Source of the DNA: an uncultured Bacteroides sp.
GTDB lineage: Bacteria > Bacteroidota > Bacteroidia > Chitinophagales > Chitinophagaceae
DNA: 64,000 nucleotides
Direction: 5' to 3'
Assembly (NCBI GenBank): GCA_902168085.1
Contig: CABHOP010000020.1
Location: 1 to 64,000 of the forward strand
The notes under the pieces are model-generated. The model was not told the DNA's origin. It ran no database searches and was given only the letters and a program-made list of their open reading frames with translations. Each line of letters opens with the position of its first letter. Within the stretch, counting starts at the first letter, position 1. The translations under genes were made by a program, and so were the position numbers. Positions 15,277 through 23,733 of the stretch are shown here, one piece after another.

Positions 15277-17276
15277 GCTTTGAAAGATTCCTCCAATTTA
15301 CTGATGATGTCTACCGCATCATTATATGTTTCGTTCATCTGCCTGCTGCCTGTATATCCTGCATACAGGGCAGTTTCGCACTGGCTGATAACGGCCTGCG
15401 CCTTTTGTTGTAAAGCCAGTGGTACTTTACGGGCCGTAAACACTTCCTGCGCTTTTTCATGCGACAGTTCGGACAATGGTATGCTCAGCTTATCGCTCAG
15501 GTACAGCCATATCGCTTTAGATACTTCATCGTAAAAAGCTTTTTCATTCTTGCCCTGCAACAGCTTTTGCGCAGTGGCCAGGCGTTTCAGGGCTATTTTA
15601 TTGGCACGCTTGCTGCGGGTGCCTGCTACATCGCGCAGCTCCTCATCTTCGCGGCGACGCCAGAAGGCTACGGCAACAAAGGCCATCAGCGGTGCTGCAT
15701 ACATAGACCAGTAGCCTACGGTAAAGAACAACGGTTTGCTATGGTAAGTAAGTTCTTTCAGCGGTTTTTTATCAATGCCATGAATATCTGTAAGTGCCAG
15801 GACACCTTTATCCGGCCTGCCGCCCTTGCCTTGTTTTACATTCAGCTTTATGGGCTGCGTTTGCAGCGTTACATACTTGCCTGTTGCAGCATTGAAATAG
15901 CTGAAGCTGGTAGGTAGTATGGTATAGTCGCCCTCATTATTGGGGGTAATGGGGTATGTAATGATCTTAGAACCGCTGATGGTAGTGCTGCGGCCTGTAA
16001 CCGTATCCACAATCAACGGGTCGAGGCTGGTGAGCCCGTTGGGCAGGTTCAGCTTCGGTGCTTCTATCAGTTTCAGGTTGCCGCTGCCGGTAATGGTCAG
16101 TTTCAGGTTGGCCACATCATCGGTAGTAAGCGATGCTTTATCTATAGATGCCGTGATATTGAAATTGCCCACAGCGCCGCCATAATCGGCAGGTTTGCCT
16201 TCTTCCGGCACTTGCGTCACCGTTATCTTCACCGGTGTACTTTTCAGGTGCACCTTCACGTCTTTATAAGCCATGCTGCCAAAGAAGTCGTCGTTGAAGA
16301 AAGGGTCGTTCATCATCAGGCTGCCGAAGAAATTCTGAATGGCAGGGTCGTCAAACATATCGGCAAATGAACTGGTACGGCGCTGCTGCACCATTACTCG
16401 TGCGATACCTTCTGCCTCAGCAGGGTCCAGCTCCAGGTTGCCTGTCTGCTGCGGAAAGAGGGCAGATTTCTTCAGAACGAATACCTGGTAGGGTTTGCCA
16501 TCCACCATTTCCTTCGTTGGTTTGATATTGGCCTTAGGCAATTCAAAATCCTGTGTCCAGAAACCATTGAGGGATGGCAGCTTAGATATATTTACCTGCA
16601 TCGGCACGCGCGAATACAGTTTATATGTGGCCGTTATCTGTTCGCCCACGCGCACTTTGCTTTTATCTACCGTTACGCGTATGAAAAGGTCTTTGCTGAG
16701 GTCTACATTGGCAGGTTCGGGCGCTTGCTGCTGTTGCTGCATTTGCCGGCGCATTGCCTGCAATTGTTGCTGGCGCTGGCGTTGTATAGCTTCAAACGGA
16801 TCATCGCCCCAGGGGTCGTATGTATTTCGTTGTTGCTGTTGCTGCTGAGCGGCGACACTCCCTTTTACTACTTGTATATTTAAAGGATTCGATTGGAAGG
16901 TGTGGCCGTCTGCATCTTTAGCGATAGCAGGCGGTAAAGAAAAATTGCCTACTTGTTTAGGCCGGATAACATACGTAATCCGGACACTGGATGACTGTGT
17001 CTGCCTGCCATTCACTTCAACTATATTGCTACTAAAACTCTGGTACGGGCCACCCACTACCTGAAAGTCTTTTTGAAGTGCGGGAGGGGGATTGATAGAG
17101 CGAAGATTGGTGGCATTCTGAACAATATATACCAATTCCATCTGGTCTTGAATGCCCAGTTTGTTGGCGGCTACTTCTGCAATAAAAACAACATTTTGCG
17201 CCAACACCTCTACACTTCCTGCCATTGCCAGCAGGCATACAATACAATAGCGCCACATATTATTAATGCGTATCAT
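15273..17276 (-). CDS. batD: BatD family protein
   Basis: A 667-residue BatD (oxygen-tolerance) protein. It has a signal peptide ending VEVLAQ, then repeated beta-sandwich modules opening with VFIAEVAANKLGIQDQMELVYIV, a Gln-rich low-complexity linker at about residues 145-185, a single C-terminal transmembrane helix (MYAAPLMAFVAVAF) and a cytoplasmic helical tail (about 560-667). BatD is placed with MoxR ATPase and BatA/B/C in most Bacteroidota; here only D and E are together and the upstream neighbour is an unrelated SDR. A TATTTTTG box precedes it at 17290-17297, so the operon appears to start at batD. Confidence 0.9.
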   Translation of the reverse strand: MIRINNMWRYCIVCLLAMAGSVEVLAQNVVFIAEVAANKLGIQDQMELVYIVQNATNLRSINPPPALQKDFQVVGGPYQSFSSNIVEVNGRQTQSSSVRITYVIRPKQVGNFSLPPAIAKDADGHTFQSNPLNIQVVKGSVAAQQQQQQRNTYDPWGDDPFEAIQRQRQQQLQAMRRQMQQQQQAPEPANVDLSKDLFIRVTVDKSKVRVGEQITATYKLYSRVPMQVNISKLPSLNGFWTQDFELPKANIKPTKEMVDGKPYQVFVLKKSALFPQQTGNLELDPAEAEGIARVMVQQRRTSSFADMFDDPAIQNFFGSLMMNDPFFNDDFFGSMAYKDVKVHLKSTPVKITVTQVPEEGKPADYGGAVGNFNITASIDKASLTTDDVANLKLTITGSGNLKLIEAPKLNLPNGLTSLDPLIVDTVTGRSTTISGSKIITYPITPNNEGDYTILPTSFSYFNAATGKYVTLQTQPIKLNVKQGKGGRPDKGVLALTDIHGIDKKPLKELTYHSKPLFFTVGYWSMYAAPLMAFVAVAFWRRREDEELRDVAGTRSKRANKIALKRLATAQKLLQGKNEKAFYDEVSKAIWLYLSDKLSIPLSELSHEKAQEVFTARKVPLALQQKAQAVISQCETALYAGYTGSRQMNETYNDAVDIISKLEESFKA

Positions 17277-17289
17277 TATTAGGGTATAG

Positions 17290-17297
17290 CAAAAATA
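17290..17297 (-). promoter_or_regulatory. -7 box of the batD operon
   Basis: TATTTTTG on the minus strand, an exact TAnnTTTG match, 13 bases before the batD ATG. Confidence 0.5.
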
Positions 17298-17351
17298 AAA
17301 TATCGGCTTGCTTTATGAAGGATGCTACGGTTAAAGCAAAGTTAAAATGTG

Positions 17352-18056
17352 TTATAAATCACCCTGTTGCGGACGGATGACAAGGGTGTCAATATTAGCC
17401 TGCGGTGATAATTTGTAGGCGCTCCATACCGTATCGGCAATATCCTGTGTGGTCATGAGCCTATCGGGCGATACACCGCTCTGCGACCATGAGCGGCTGT
17501 AAGTAGCACCGGGGCAGATGGAAGTGACTTTTATATTGTCAGGCACCAGTTCCAGGCGCAGGTTGTCTGAAAAGCCTAAGAGGGCATATTTGGTAATGCT
17601 GTAAGCACCACCATTAGGGTAAGCGCGCAGGCTGGCGATGGAGCACATATTAAATATATGTCCTGCTTTTGCCTTCTTCATACCCGGCAGTATGTGGCGG
17701 GTGATGTGGTAAGCGCTATACAGATTCACCGCCATGAGCTTTTCCAGTTGTCCATCGGGCTCTGTAGAAAGTAAGCCCGGAAAATATAAGCCGGCATTGT
17801 TTACCAATATTTCTATAGTTGGGAATTGTTTCAATACCGCATCCGCAAAGGCAATGGCCTCTTCTTTTACAGACAGATCGGCTTGATGGGTGATGATATT
17901 GGCGTTAGGATATTGTGCTTTCCATTCTTTTTCAACAGTCAGCAAATCATCTTTGCTGCGGGCGCAGATGGCAACTGAAAATCCTTCTGATAAAAATTTT
18001 TCTGCAATGGCTTTGCCGATTCCCTGTGTGGCACCTGTAACAATAGCGTGTGGCAT
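17352..18056 (-). CDS. short-chain dehydrogenase/reductase
   Basis: A 234-residue classical SDR that reduces or oxidises an unknown carbonyl/alcohol with NAD(P). The Rossmann motif TGATQGIG is at residues 7-14, NNAG is present, and the catalytic set follows in NMCSIASLRAYPNGGAYSITKYALLG (Ser, Tyr, Lys). ARSKDD after the second strand, with Arg and Ser, suggests NADPH preference. The C-terminus (PGATYSRSW) fits SDRs of the 3-oxoacyl-ACP reductase-like group. It stands alone, divergent from the DUF71 gene across 53 bp. The substrate is not predictable. Confidence 0.9.
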   Translation of the reverse strand: MPHAIVTGATQGIGKAIAEKFLSEGFSVAICARSKDDLLTVEKEWKAQYPNANIITHQADLSVKEEAIAFADAVLKQFPTIEILVNNAGLYFPGLLSTEPDGQLEKLMAVNLYSAYHITRHILPGMKKAKAGHIFNMCSIASLRAYPNGGAYSITKYALLGFSDNLRLELVPDNIKVTSICPGATYSRSWSQSGVSPDRLMTTQDIADTVWSAYKLSPQANIDTLVIRPQQGDL

Positions 18057-18109
18057 ATAAAATATGGTGTGCTGATAATTGCGTGTAAAATACGTTCATT
18101 TGCACATAA

Positions 18110-18817
18110 ATGAACAGGATACCTACGGTGCTGAACTGGAGCAGTGGTAAAGATGCCGCGCTGGCTTATCATATGCTGCTGAATAGCGACTATGAAGTGA
18201 AGACCCTGCTCACCACTATAAATGATGAGCACGACCGTATAGTGATGCACGGCGTAAGGGAAGAATTGCTGGATGCACAGGCAGCAGCTATAAACATAGC
18301 ACACCGGAAGATAAGGCTGCCTGCATCGCCCGGTGATGATACGTATAAGCGTGCGATGGAAGCCGCACTGACAGCGTTAAAAGCAGAAGACATACACACC
18401 GCCGCCTTTGGCGATATTTTCCTGGAAGACCTGAAGGCATACCGTGAGCAGCAATTAGCGACAGTGGGTGTTGAAGCTGTGTTTCCATTATGGAAGCGGG
18501 ATACACGCGAACTGATACAACTGATAGAGGAAACCGGTATAGAAGCGATGATCGTATGCCTGAATGAAAAGTTTTTAGACAAAAGTTTTTTAGGCAGGAA
18601 GATTGATAAAAGCTTTTTGAACGACTTACCTGAAGGGGTTGACCCCTGTGGTGAAAACGGTGAGTTTCATACTTATGTATATAATGCGCCATGCTTTACG
18701 GCACCTATAGCGGTAAAGAAAGGTGAAGCAGTGTATAAGAACTATACGCCTGCCAATAATGATACAGACAAATGGAATACCGGGTTTTGGTTTCTCGACC
18801 TCTTGCCGGATAAATAA
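18110..18817 (+). CDS. Dph6-like ATP-pyrophosphatase (DUF71/COG2102)
   Basis: A 235-residue adenine-nucleotide alpha-hydrolase of the DUF71 group. The N-terminal PP-loop is LNWSSGKDAALAYH, and the family motifs AAFGDIFLEDLKAYRE and GVDPCGENGEFHTYVYNAP are present. In eukaryotes and archaea the family includes diphthine-ammonia ligase, which amidates EF2; bacteria lack diphthamide, so the bacterial role is unknown and probably an ATP-dependent amidation or ligation. Length and motifs are complete. It is divergent from the SDR and convergent with the peroxidase, with a 6-bp gap at its 3' end. Confidence 0.85.
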   Translation: MNRIPTVLNWSSGKDAALAYHMLLNSDYEVKTLLTTINDEHDRIVMHGVREELLDAQAAAINIAHRKIRLPASPGDDTYKRAMEAALTALKAEDIHTAAFGDIFLEDLKAYREQQLATVGVEAVFPLWKRDTRELIQLIEETGIEAMIVCLNEKFLDKSFLGRKIDKSFLNDLPEGVDPCGENGEFHTYVYNAPCFTAPIAVKKGEAVYKNYTPANNDTDKWNTGFWFLDLLPDK

Positions 18818-18823
18818 AGGGAC

Positions 18824-19819
18824 CTACTTATTGGATATTACAAACCTGTCATCTGTAAGTGCATGCAGAAAGGCTTCCAGGTCTTGTTTTTCCTGTTCGG
18901 TAAGGTGCAGTGGTTGAGAAAGCACGCTATCGCGATACATGCCATCGGGGAGGATAGCGTGCGGGTTGTCATAATAATCTATTACCTCGCGCAGGGTTTT
19001 GAACCGGCCGTTGTGCATATATGGGGCAGTAACCGCCACGTTTCGCAGGCCAGGGACTTTCATTTTGCCAATATCGGCCGGGTCTTTTGTGATGTGGTAC
19101 CTGCCGGAATCATTCAGTTGTTTACCATTAAACAAACCGATGCTTCGAAATTCGTCATTGGTAAAATCTGGTGTAAAATGGCATTCAAAACATTTGCCTT
19201 TTACACGGAATATATCGCGGCCGCGTACCTGTTGTTCATTCATGCCGTTCGGCTCATCATTCAGCCAGCGATCGTTGGGAGTGCTGCCGGTTTCTAAGGT
19301 GCGCTCGTAGGCCGATATGGCCTCCGCCAGGTATTTTTCATTCGGCACCGATTTGAAAATGCTGAAAAACAAGTGACGATATTTCTTGCTGCGGCTCAAT
19401 CTTTTGACAGCCTCTGCCAGCGGCAGGTTCATTTCGTTCGGGTTCTCGATAGGGCCCAGTGCCTGCTGTTCCAACGTAGTAGCGCGGCCATCCCAGAAGA
19501 GTGCCTCGCGTGCTGCTACATTCATGGCCGAAGGGGTATTGCGGGTAGCTAATTTGTCATGCACACCCGTGCTGAAAGCAACTGTATCGGCAAAGGCAAA
19601 TTGTGGCTTGTGGCAGGAAGCACAGCTCACACTGCTGTCTTCAGAAAGTATGGGATCGAAAAACAGCATTTCGCCCAGCTTTTCTTTGGTAACCTTCTGC
19701 GGTGTTTTGCTGAAGGAAAAACCAATAAGTACTGCCAATAAGATGATGGATATAACAAAACCCTGCTTCACGGCTGCAAAATTAAAATAAATAATATACG
19801 CTTTCGCATAATTGTTCAT
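18824..19819 (-). CDS. dihaem cytochrome c peroxidase (CcpA/MauG family)
   Basis: A periplasmic, probably membrane-anchored dihaem protein of up to 331 residues. Two haem c sites are seen: CASCH at 66-70 and CFECH at about 210-214. Typical intervening motifs are RNTPSAMNVAAREALFWDGRATTLEQQALGPI and, near the end, VPGLRNVAVTAPYMHNGRF with the distal Met region. The family reduces H2O2 using electrons from small c-type cytochromes. The first ATG (19819) gives a 16-residue extension; a GTG at 19771 (VKQGFVISIILLAVLIGFSF) gives a cleaner signal anchor. It is divergent from fumC, and the fumC promoter region overlaps its 5' end. Confidence 0.92.
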   Translation of the reverse strand: MNNYAKAYIIYFNFAAVKQGFVISIILLAVLIGFSFSKTPQKVTKEKLGEMLFFDPILSEDSSVSCASCHKPQFAFADTVAFSTGVHDKLATRNTPSAMNVAAREALFWDGRATTLEQQALGPIENPNEMNLPLAEAVKRLSRSKKYRHLFFSIFKSVPNEKYLAEAISAYERTLETGSTPNDRWLNDEPNGMNEQQVRGRDIFRVKGKCFECHFTPDFTNDEFRSIGLFNGKQLNDSGRYHITKDPADIGKMKVPGLRNVAVTAPYMHNGRFKTLREVIDYYDNPHAILPDGMYRDSVLSQPLHLTEQEKQDLEAFLHALTDDRFVISNK

Positions 19820-19823
19820 TTAA

Positions 19824-19831
19824 TACCTTTG
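19824..19831 (+). promoter_or_regulatory. -7 box of fumC
   Basis: TACCTTTG, an exact TAnnTTTG match, with a TTTC at 19802-19805 as a possible -33 element (18-bp spacer). The leader to the ATG at 19872 is about 36 nt. Confidence 0.6.
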
Positions 19832-19871
19832 CGGCGTTCATAATTTTTCCAATAATAAATCTCATATAACA

Positions 19872-21272
19872 ATGGAATACCGTATTGAGAAAGACACGAT
19901 GGGTGAAGTGAAAGTACCCGTTAATGCTTATTACGGCGCACAAACGCAGCGCTCTATCGAGAATTTCAAAATTGCACAGGACATCAACAAGATGCCGAAG
20001 GAAATCATCCGTGCATTTGCTTACCTGAAAAAAGCAGCTGCACTTACCAATACCGAGCTGGGTGTGCTGCCTGCTGAAAAATCGAAACTGATAGGCCAGG
20101 TGTGCGATGAGATACTGGAAGGCAAACTGGATAATGAATTTCCGTTGGTAGTATGGCAAACAGGTTCGGGCACACAATCGAACATGAATGTGAACGAAGT
20201 GGTAGCTTACCGCGCACACGTTATCAACGGCGGCCAGCTTACCGATAAAGAAAAATTTGTGCACCCTAACGATGATGTGAACAAATCGCAATCATCAAAC
20301 GATACATTCCCTACTGCTATGCACATAGCTGCATACAAAATGCTGGTAGATGTAACGATACCGGGCATCAAAAAGCTGCGCGATACGCTGGATAAGAAAG
20401 CGAGGGCATTCATGCACATAGTGAAAATAGGCCGTACGCACTTTATGGATGCTACGCCATTGACACTGGGCCAGGAAATAAGCGGCTATGTATCTCAACT
20501 GGACCACGGCCTACGAGCTATCAACAATACACTGGCGCACCTGAGCGAACTGGCACTGGGTGGTACGGCCGTAGGTACGGGCATCAATACACCGGAAGGG
20601 TATGCAGAGCATGTAGCCGGCAACATAGCCAAGCTGACAGGCCTGCCTTTCGTAACTGCAGAAAACAAATTTGAAAGCCTGGCTGCGCACGATGCGATAG
20701 TAGAAGCGCATGGTGCACTGAAAACAGTAGCCGTTAGCCTGATGAAAATAGCGAATGACATCCGTATGCTGAGCTCCGGCCCACGTTGCGGTATCGGTGA
20801 AATATTCATACCAGACAATGAGCCTGGTTCATCTATCATGCCGGGTAAGGTAAACCCTACGCAGTGCGAGGCGCTGACCATGATAGCTGCACAGGTAATG
20901 GGTAACGATGTGGCCATCAGCGTAGGTGGTTCAAACGGCCACTTTGAGCTGAACGTGTTTAAACCGGTGATGATATTCAACTTCCTGCACAGCGCAAGGC
21001 TGATAGGCGATGGTTGTGTATCCTTCAACGATAAATGTGCGGAGGGTATTGAACCGATACAAGCCAATATAGATAGCAACCTGCACAACTCACTGATGCT
21101 GGTAACATCGCTGAACACTAAAATAGGCTACTACAAAGCAGCTGAAATAGCACAAACAGCACATAAGCAAGGCAAGACGCTGAAACAAACAGCTATAGAC
21201 CTGGGCTATGTAACCAGCGAGCAATTTGACGAGTGGGTAAGGCCTGAAGATATGGTAGGCAAGCTGAACTAA
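19872..21272 (+). CDS. fumC: fumarate hydratase, class II
   Basis: A 466-residue class II fumarase, the iron-independent tetrameric enzyme that interconverts fumarate and malate in the TCA cycle. Full length and ungapped: the N-terminal YYGAQTQRS, the substrate-loop [40 protein letters not shown], and the superfamily signature [16 protein letters not shown] at about residues 318-333. It is followed by a strong bidirectional terminator and stands as a single transcription unit. The closely related aspartase is excluded by the fumarase-like N-terminus and the motif spellings. Confidence 0.96.
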   Translation: MEYRIEKDTMGEVKVPVNAYYGAQTQRSIENFKIAQDINKMPKEIIRAFAYLKKAAALTNTELGVLPAEKSKLIGQVCDEILEGKLDNEFPLVVWQTGSGTQSNMNVNEVVAYRAHVINGGQLTDKEKFVHPNDDVNKSQSSNDTFPTAMHIAAYKMLVDVTIPGIKKLRDTLDKKARAFMHIVKIGRTHFMDATPLTLGQEISGYVSQLDHGLRAINNTLAHLSELALGGTAVGTGINTPEGYAEHVAGNIAKLTGLPFVTAENKFESLAAHDAIVEAHGALKTVAVSLMKIANDIRMLSSGPRCGIGEIFIPDNEPGSSIMPGKVNPTQCEALTMIAAQVMGNDVAISVGGSNGHFELNVFKPVMIFNFLHSARLIGDGCVSFNDKCAEGIEPIQANIDSNLHNSLMLVTSLNTKIGYYKAAEIAQTAHKQGKTLKQTAIDLGYVTSEQFDEWVRPEDMVGKLN

Positions 21273-21296
21273 AATCAGAAATCGACTTTAATCAAT

Positions 21297-21328
21297 AAAA
21301 ATGGCATACAGGTTTGTATGCCATTTTT
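21297..21328. terminator. bidirectional terminator fumC / VOC
   Basis: A perfect 14-bp stem AAAAATGGCATACA (21297-21310) with its complement (21315-21328) and loop GGTT. A-run and T-run on opposite arms make it work for both convergent genes. Confidence 0.9.
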
Positions 21329-21337
21329 ATTATGATA

Positions 21338-21715
21338 CTAAGGGGTAACTACCCACCATGTATTACCAAACTTATCTTTAAAACCACCACTGCGGCCGTA
21401 GCTCTGGTCGCTTACTTCCATAAGGCTGGTAGCACCTGCTGCAATGCCTTTCTTATAGGTTGCATCGGCATCGGGTACGTTTACATACATACCTGCAGTG
21501 TTTACACCCCATTGGTCGCTTGCCTGGGCAAACATGATGGTGCTATCGCCAATCATCACCTCGCCATGCATAATGCTGCCATCTTCGCGATGGGTGACAT
21601 GTGTTTCCCGTGCATCGAAGACTTCTTTTACAAATGACAGGAAGCCTTTAGAATTTTCTAAAATCAGGTAAGGCATTACATGCTGATACCTTTCCGGAAG
21701 TTGTACTGTTTTCAT
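21338..21715 (-). CDS. VOC/PhnB-like glyoxalase-superfamily protein
   Basis: A 125-residue VOC-superfamily protein with the usual features: MPYLILENSKGFLSFVKEVF at the N-terminus, ETHVTHREDGSIMHGEVMIGDSTIMF in the middle, and GFKDKFGNTWWV at the end. The start is taken at ATG 21715 (MKTVQLPERY), preceded by an A-rich stretch; a further in-frame ATG at 21733 would add six residues. It follows an AraC-type regulator on the same strand and may be controlled by it. The family includes bleomycin-resistance-like binding proteins and glyoxalases, and the ligand here is unknown. Confidence 0.82.
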   Translation of the reverse strand: MKTVQLPERYQHVMPYLILENSKGFLSFVKEVFDARETHVTHREDGSIMHGEVMIGDSTIMFAQASDQWGVNTAGMYVNVPDADATYKKGIAAGATSLMEVSDQSYGRSGGFKDKFGNTWWVVTP

Positions 21716-21781
21716 TTTTTTCGTTTTTAGCATATCAAAAGTACCGGGGGCGATAAAATTGAAATTGTATAAACACGACAT

Positions 21782-22594
21782 CTACACATCCAGGTATTCT
21801 TTTCCTTCGGCATTCCCTTTAAAATATATGCCCGGATGATAGCCGGAGAAAGATTTGAAATCGCGGATGAAATGCGATTGGTCGTAATAACCACAATCGT
21901 ATGCTATATCGGTTAGAGAACGGTCTGCATTCCTATCATACTGTTTCAATGCCGATTGAAAACGCATAATGCGGGTGTACATCTTTGGGCTGAAGCCTGC
22001 CAGTTCATTGAACTTGCGTTCCAACTGGCGGGTAGAAAGATTGAAGTGATAAGCCATATCATTTACCGGCATTAGTTCTTTAGCATGTATCACGTGATGA
22101 ATAGCATATATGGCAGGTGGTAAGGGTGCATTTTTTAGTTTACTTTCCAGGAAGGTGGATAGAATGGCTACGCGTGCCTGGTTGCAGGGGGCCGTCATCA
22201 TTTGTTCTTCCAGCAAGCGGCCTTCTTTGCCCAAGAGTGTTTGCAGGTCGGGCATATGGTTGCTGGCCGCTGCAGCCGAAACGCGAAATAAATGCGGTAA
22301 TGCAAAAGGGTAGAGGTAAACACCGAATATGCCAAAGCTACCATAGGTAACGAACCTGCGATAGGTTTGCGACTGCGCCTGCAGCATAGCATGGCCTTGC
22401 TTTATAGTACCGGTATCGGTTACTTCATCAAATGTATTGTGATAGTGAAATACCATTTCCGCACAGCCATCGGCCATAGAGCGATAAATATATGGCTCGT
22501 CGCCACGCTCTATTTCATACACCCAAAACATGCGCACAAATGCAGCAAGGCTGGCAGGTGGTGGTATGGTGTAGTATGTAACGCGTGGTTGCAT
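21782..22594 (-). CDS. AraC-family transcriptional regulator
   Basis: A 270-residue regulator with an N-terminal ligand/dimer domain of the DUF6597 type (YYTIPPPASLAAFVRMFWVYE) and a C-terminal AraC double helix-turn-helix: helix pair in LMPVNDMAYHFNLSTRQLERKFNELAGFSPKMY and the second in LTDIAYDCGYYDQSHFIRDFKSFSGYHPG, the normal family consensus. Its ATG overlaps the stop of the upstream hypothetical by one base, and a VOC gene follows, suggesting a three-gene unit. The effector is unknown. Confidence 0.9.
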   Translation of the reverse strand: MQPRVTYYTIPPPASLAAFVRMFWVYEIERGDEPYIYRSMADGCAEMVFHYHNTFDEVTDTGTIKQGHAMLQAQSQTYRRFVTYGSFGIFGVYLYPFALPHLFRVSAAAASNHMPDLQTLLGKEGRLLEEQMMTAPCNQARVAILSTFLESKLKNAPLPPAIYAIHHVIHAKELMPVNDMAYHFNLSTRQLERKFNELAGFSPKMYTRIMRFQSALKQYDRNADRSLTDIAYDCGYYDQSHFIRDFKSFSGYHPGIYFKGNAEGKEYLDV

Positions 22595-23133
22595 CAGGAT
22601 ATTTCTTTTGCCAATTGTGCTTTAAAATTATTCCAGTCGGGCAGGTATTGTTTGCAGTTGGCCAGCAATACAGGCTCTATCAATCCTGTCCACGCATCCA
22701 ATGCTTTCCGGGTGCCAATGGTATAGCCTATAGGCTGCACCCAGTTTTTAACCACCATATGAAAATGTGCATCGCGCAGGCTTTTGAAAAAGAAACAGGG
22801 ATTTTTGAGGATAAAGTCTTTCGCATCTGTTCCCGCATCTTCCACTGTAGTTTTATCTGCTATGGCCAGTAGCCTGTTGAAATTGTAAAGGAAGAAGGGA
22901 AGTGTTTCTTCATCGTCTGTAAAAATGGAATCTATTATTCCTTTTGTTTCCTCGTTATCGCCAATGCCCAACTGGCCGGAGTAGAAGGATTTGGCAATGC
23001 TACCCACGTCCTCGTGATTGAGATAGTAATAAACAGGCCTGCCGTTCAGGGAATCTGTTTTTACCGTATTTTTTATCAATTGTGCCCCCGCGGTGAATGG
23101 TAGTGCCAGGATGATGCATAAAAAGTACTTCAT
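22594..23133 (-). CDS. secreted protein of unknown function
   Basis: A 179-residue protein with a clear signal peptide (MKYFLCIILALPFTAGAQ). I do not recognise the mature domain. It contains a long mixed alpha region with two Cys residues and the conserved-looking stretch FILKNPCFFFKSLRDAHFHMVVKNWVQPIGYTIG. It overlaps the AraC gene by one base, so the two are translationally coupled. A periplasmic or secreted location is supported; nothing in the sequence fixes a role. Confidence 0.7.
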   Translation of the reverse strand: MKYFLCIILALPFTAGAQLIKNTVKTDSLNGRPVYYYLNHEDVGSIAKSFYSGQLGIGDNEETKGIIDSIFTDDEETLPFFLYNFNRLLAIADKTTVEDAGTDAKDFILKNPCFFFKSLRDAHFHMVVKNWVQPIGYTIGTRKALDAWTGLIEPVLLANCKQYLPDWNNFKAQLAKEIS

Positions 23134-23160
23134 AACAACGGTGGAAAATTAAGCATAAAA

Positions 23161-23184
23161 AAAGCACCTGTAACAAGGTGCTTT
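23161..23184 (-). terminator. terminator after the MaoC gene
   Basis: An 8-bp stem AAAGCACC/GGTGCTTT with an 8-base loop. On the minus strand it is followed by a run of seven T residues, just past the MaoC stop at 23208. Confidence 0.85.
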
Positions 23185-23207
23185 CAATTATTTACTGTAC
23201 CGATTGA

Positions 23208-23618
23208 TTACCAGACATATTGCTTTTTATTCAGCAGCAGCGCCTCTCCCTGTATGGTTTTATCGCCGGTGCTTACTTCATATACGGCACAGTCATACAG
23301 TATCCTGTTCTTGTCGGGATAGGTTTCTTTTACTGTTATCACTGCTTCATATTCGGTATCTACAAACATGGGCCTCAGCCATTTAATGTTCTGGCTCATG
23401 TATACATGCCCATCGGCATACCACAGGGCACCAAATATTTTGGTAAATACACTGGCCCCTAAAAAACCGTGAATGATATTTCTGCCAAACATGCTGGCCT
23501 TACCAGCTTCTGCATCAATATGTAGCGGGTTCACATCGCCACTTACACGTGCATAGGTATCTACATCGTCTTGTGTGTAGCTAAACTTATGGCGAAATTC
23601 GTCTCCTACTTGTAGCAT
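23208..23618 (-). CDS. MaoC-like (R)-specific enoyl-CoA hydratase
   Basis: A 136-residue single-hotdog MaoC dehydratase of PhaJ size. The catalytic (R)-hydratase motif is present as VSGDVNPLHID with D28 and H33, followed by the expected GRNIIHGFLGASVF segment. PhaJ-type enzymes hydrate trans-2-enoyl-CoA to (R)-3-hydroxyacyl-CoA, a precursor for polyhydroxyalkanoate. A PhaE-like protein is encoded about 3 kb away (26545), which makes that role worth considering, but many MaoC proteins serve other pathways. It is a single-gene unit with its own terminator. Confidence 0.88.
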   Translation of the reverse strand: MLQVGDEFRHKFSYTQDDVDTYARVSGDVNPLHIDAEAGKASMFGRNIIHGFLGASVFTKIFGALWYADGHVYMSQNIKWLRPMFVDTEYEAVITVKETYPDKNRILYDCAVYEVSTGDKTIQGEALLLNKKQYVW

Positions 23619-23684
23619 AGTATCGGTGTTTTGGTTCTACACTAAAAATAATCAAGTTATTAATAAATGAAAGTTATTTAAATA

Positions 23685-23712
23685 AAAAGGTTGCCCCGAA
23701 AGGCAACCTTTT
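23685..23712 (-). terminator. terminator after the repeat-rich secreted protein
   Basis: AAAAGGTTGCC (23685-23695) pairs with 23702-23712 across CCGAAA. On the minus strand the stem ends in a T-run, 22 bp past the stop at 23734. Confidence 0.85.
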
Positions 23713-23733
23713 AAAAATGCATGGAAGTGAGTG

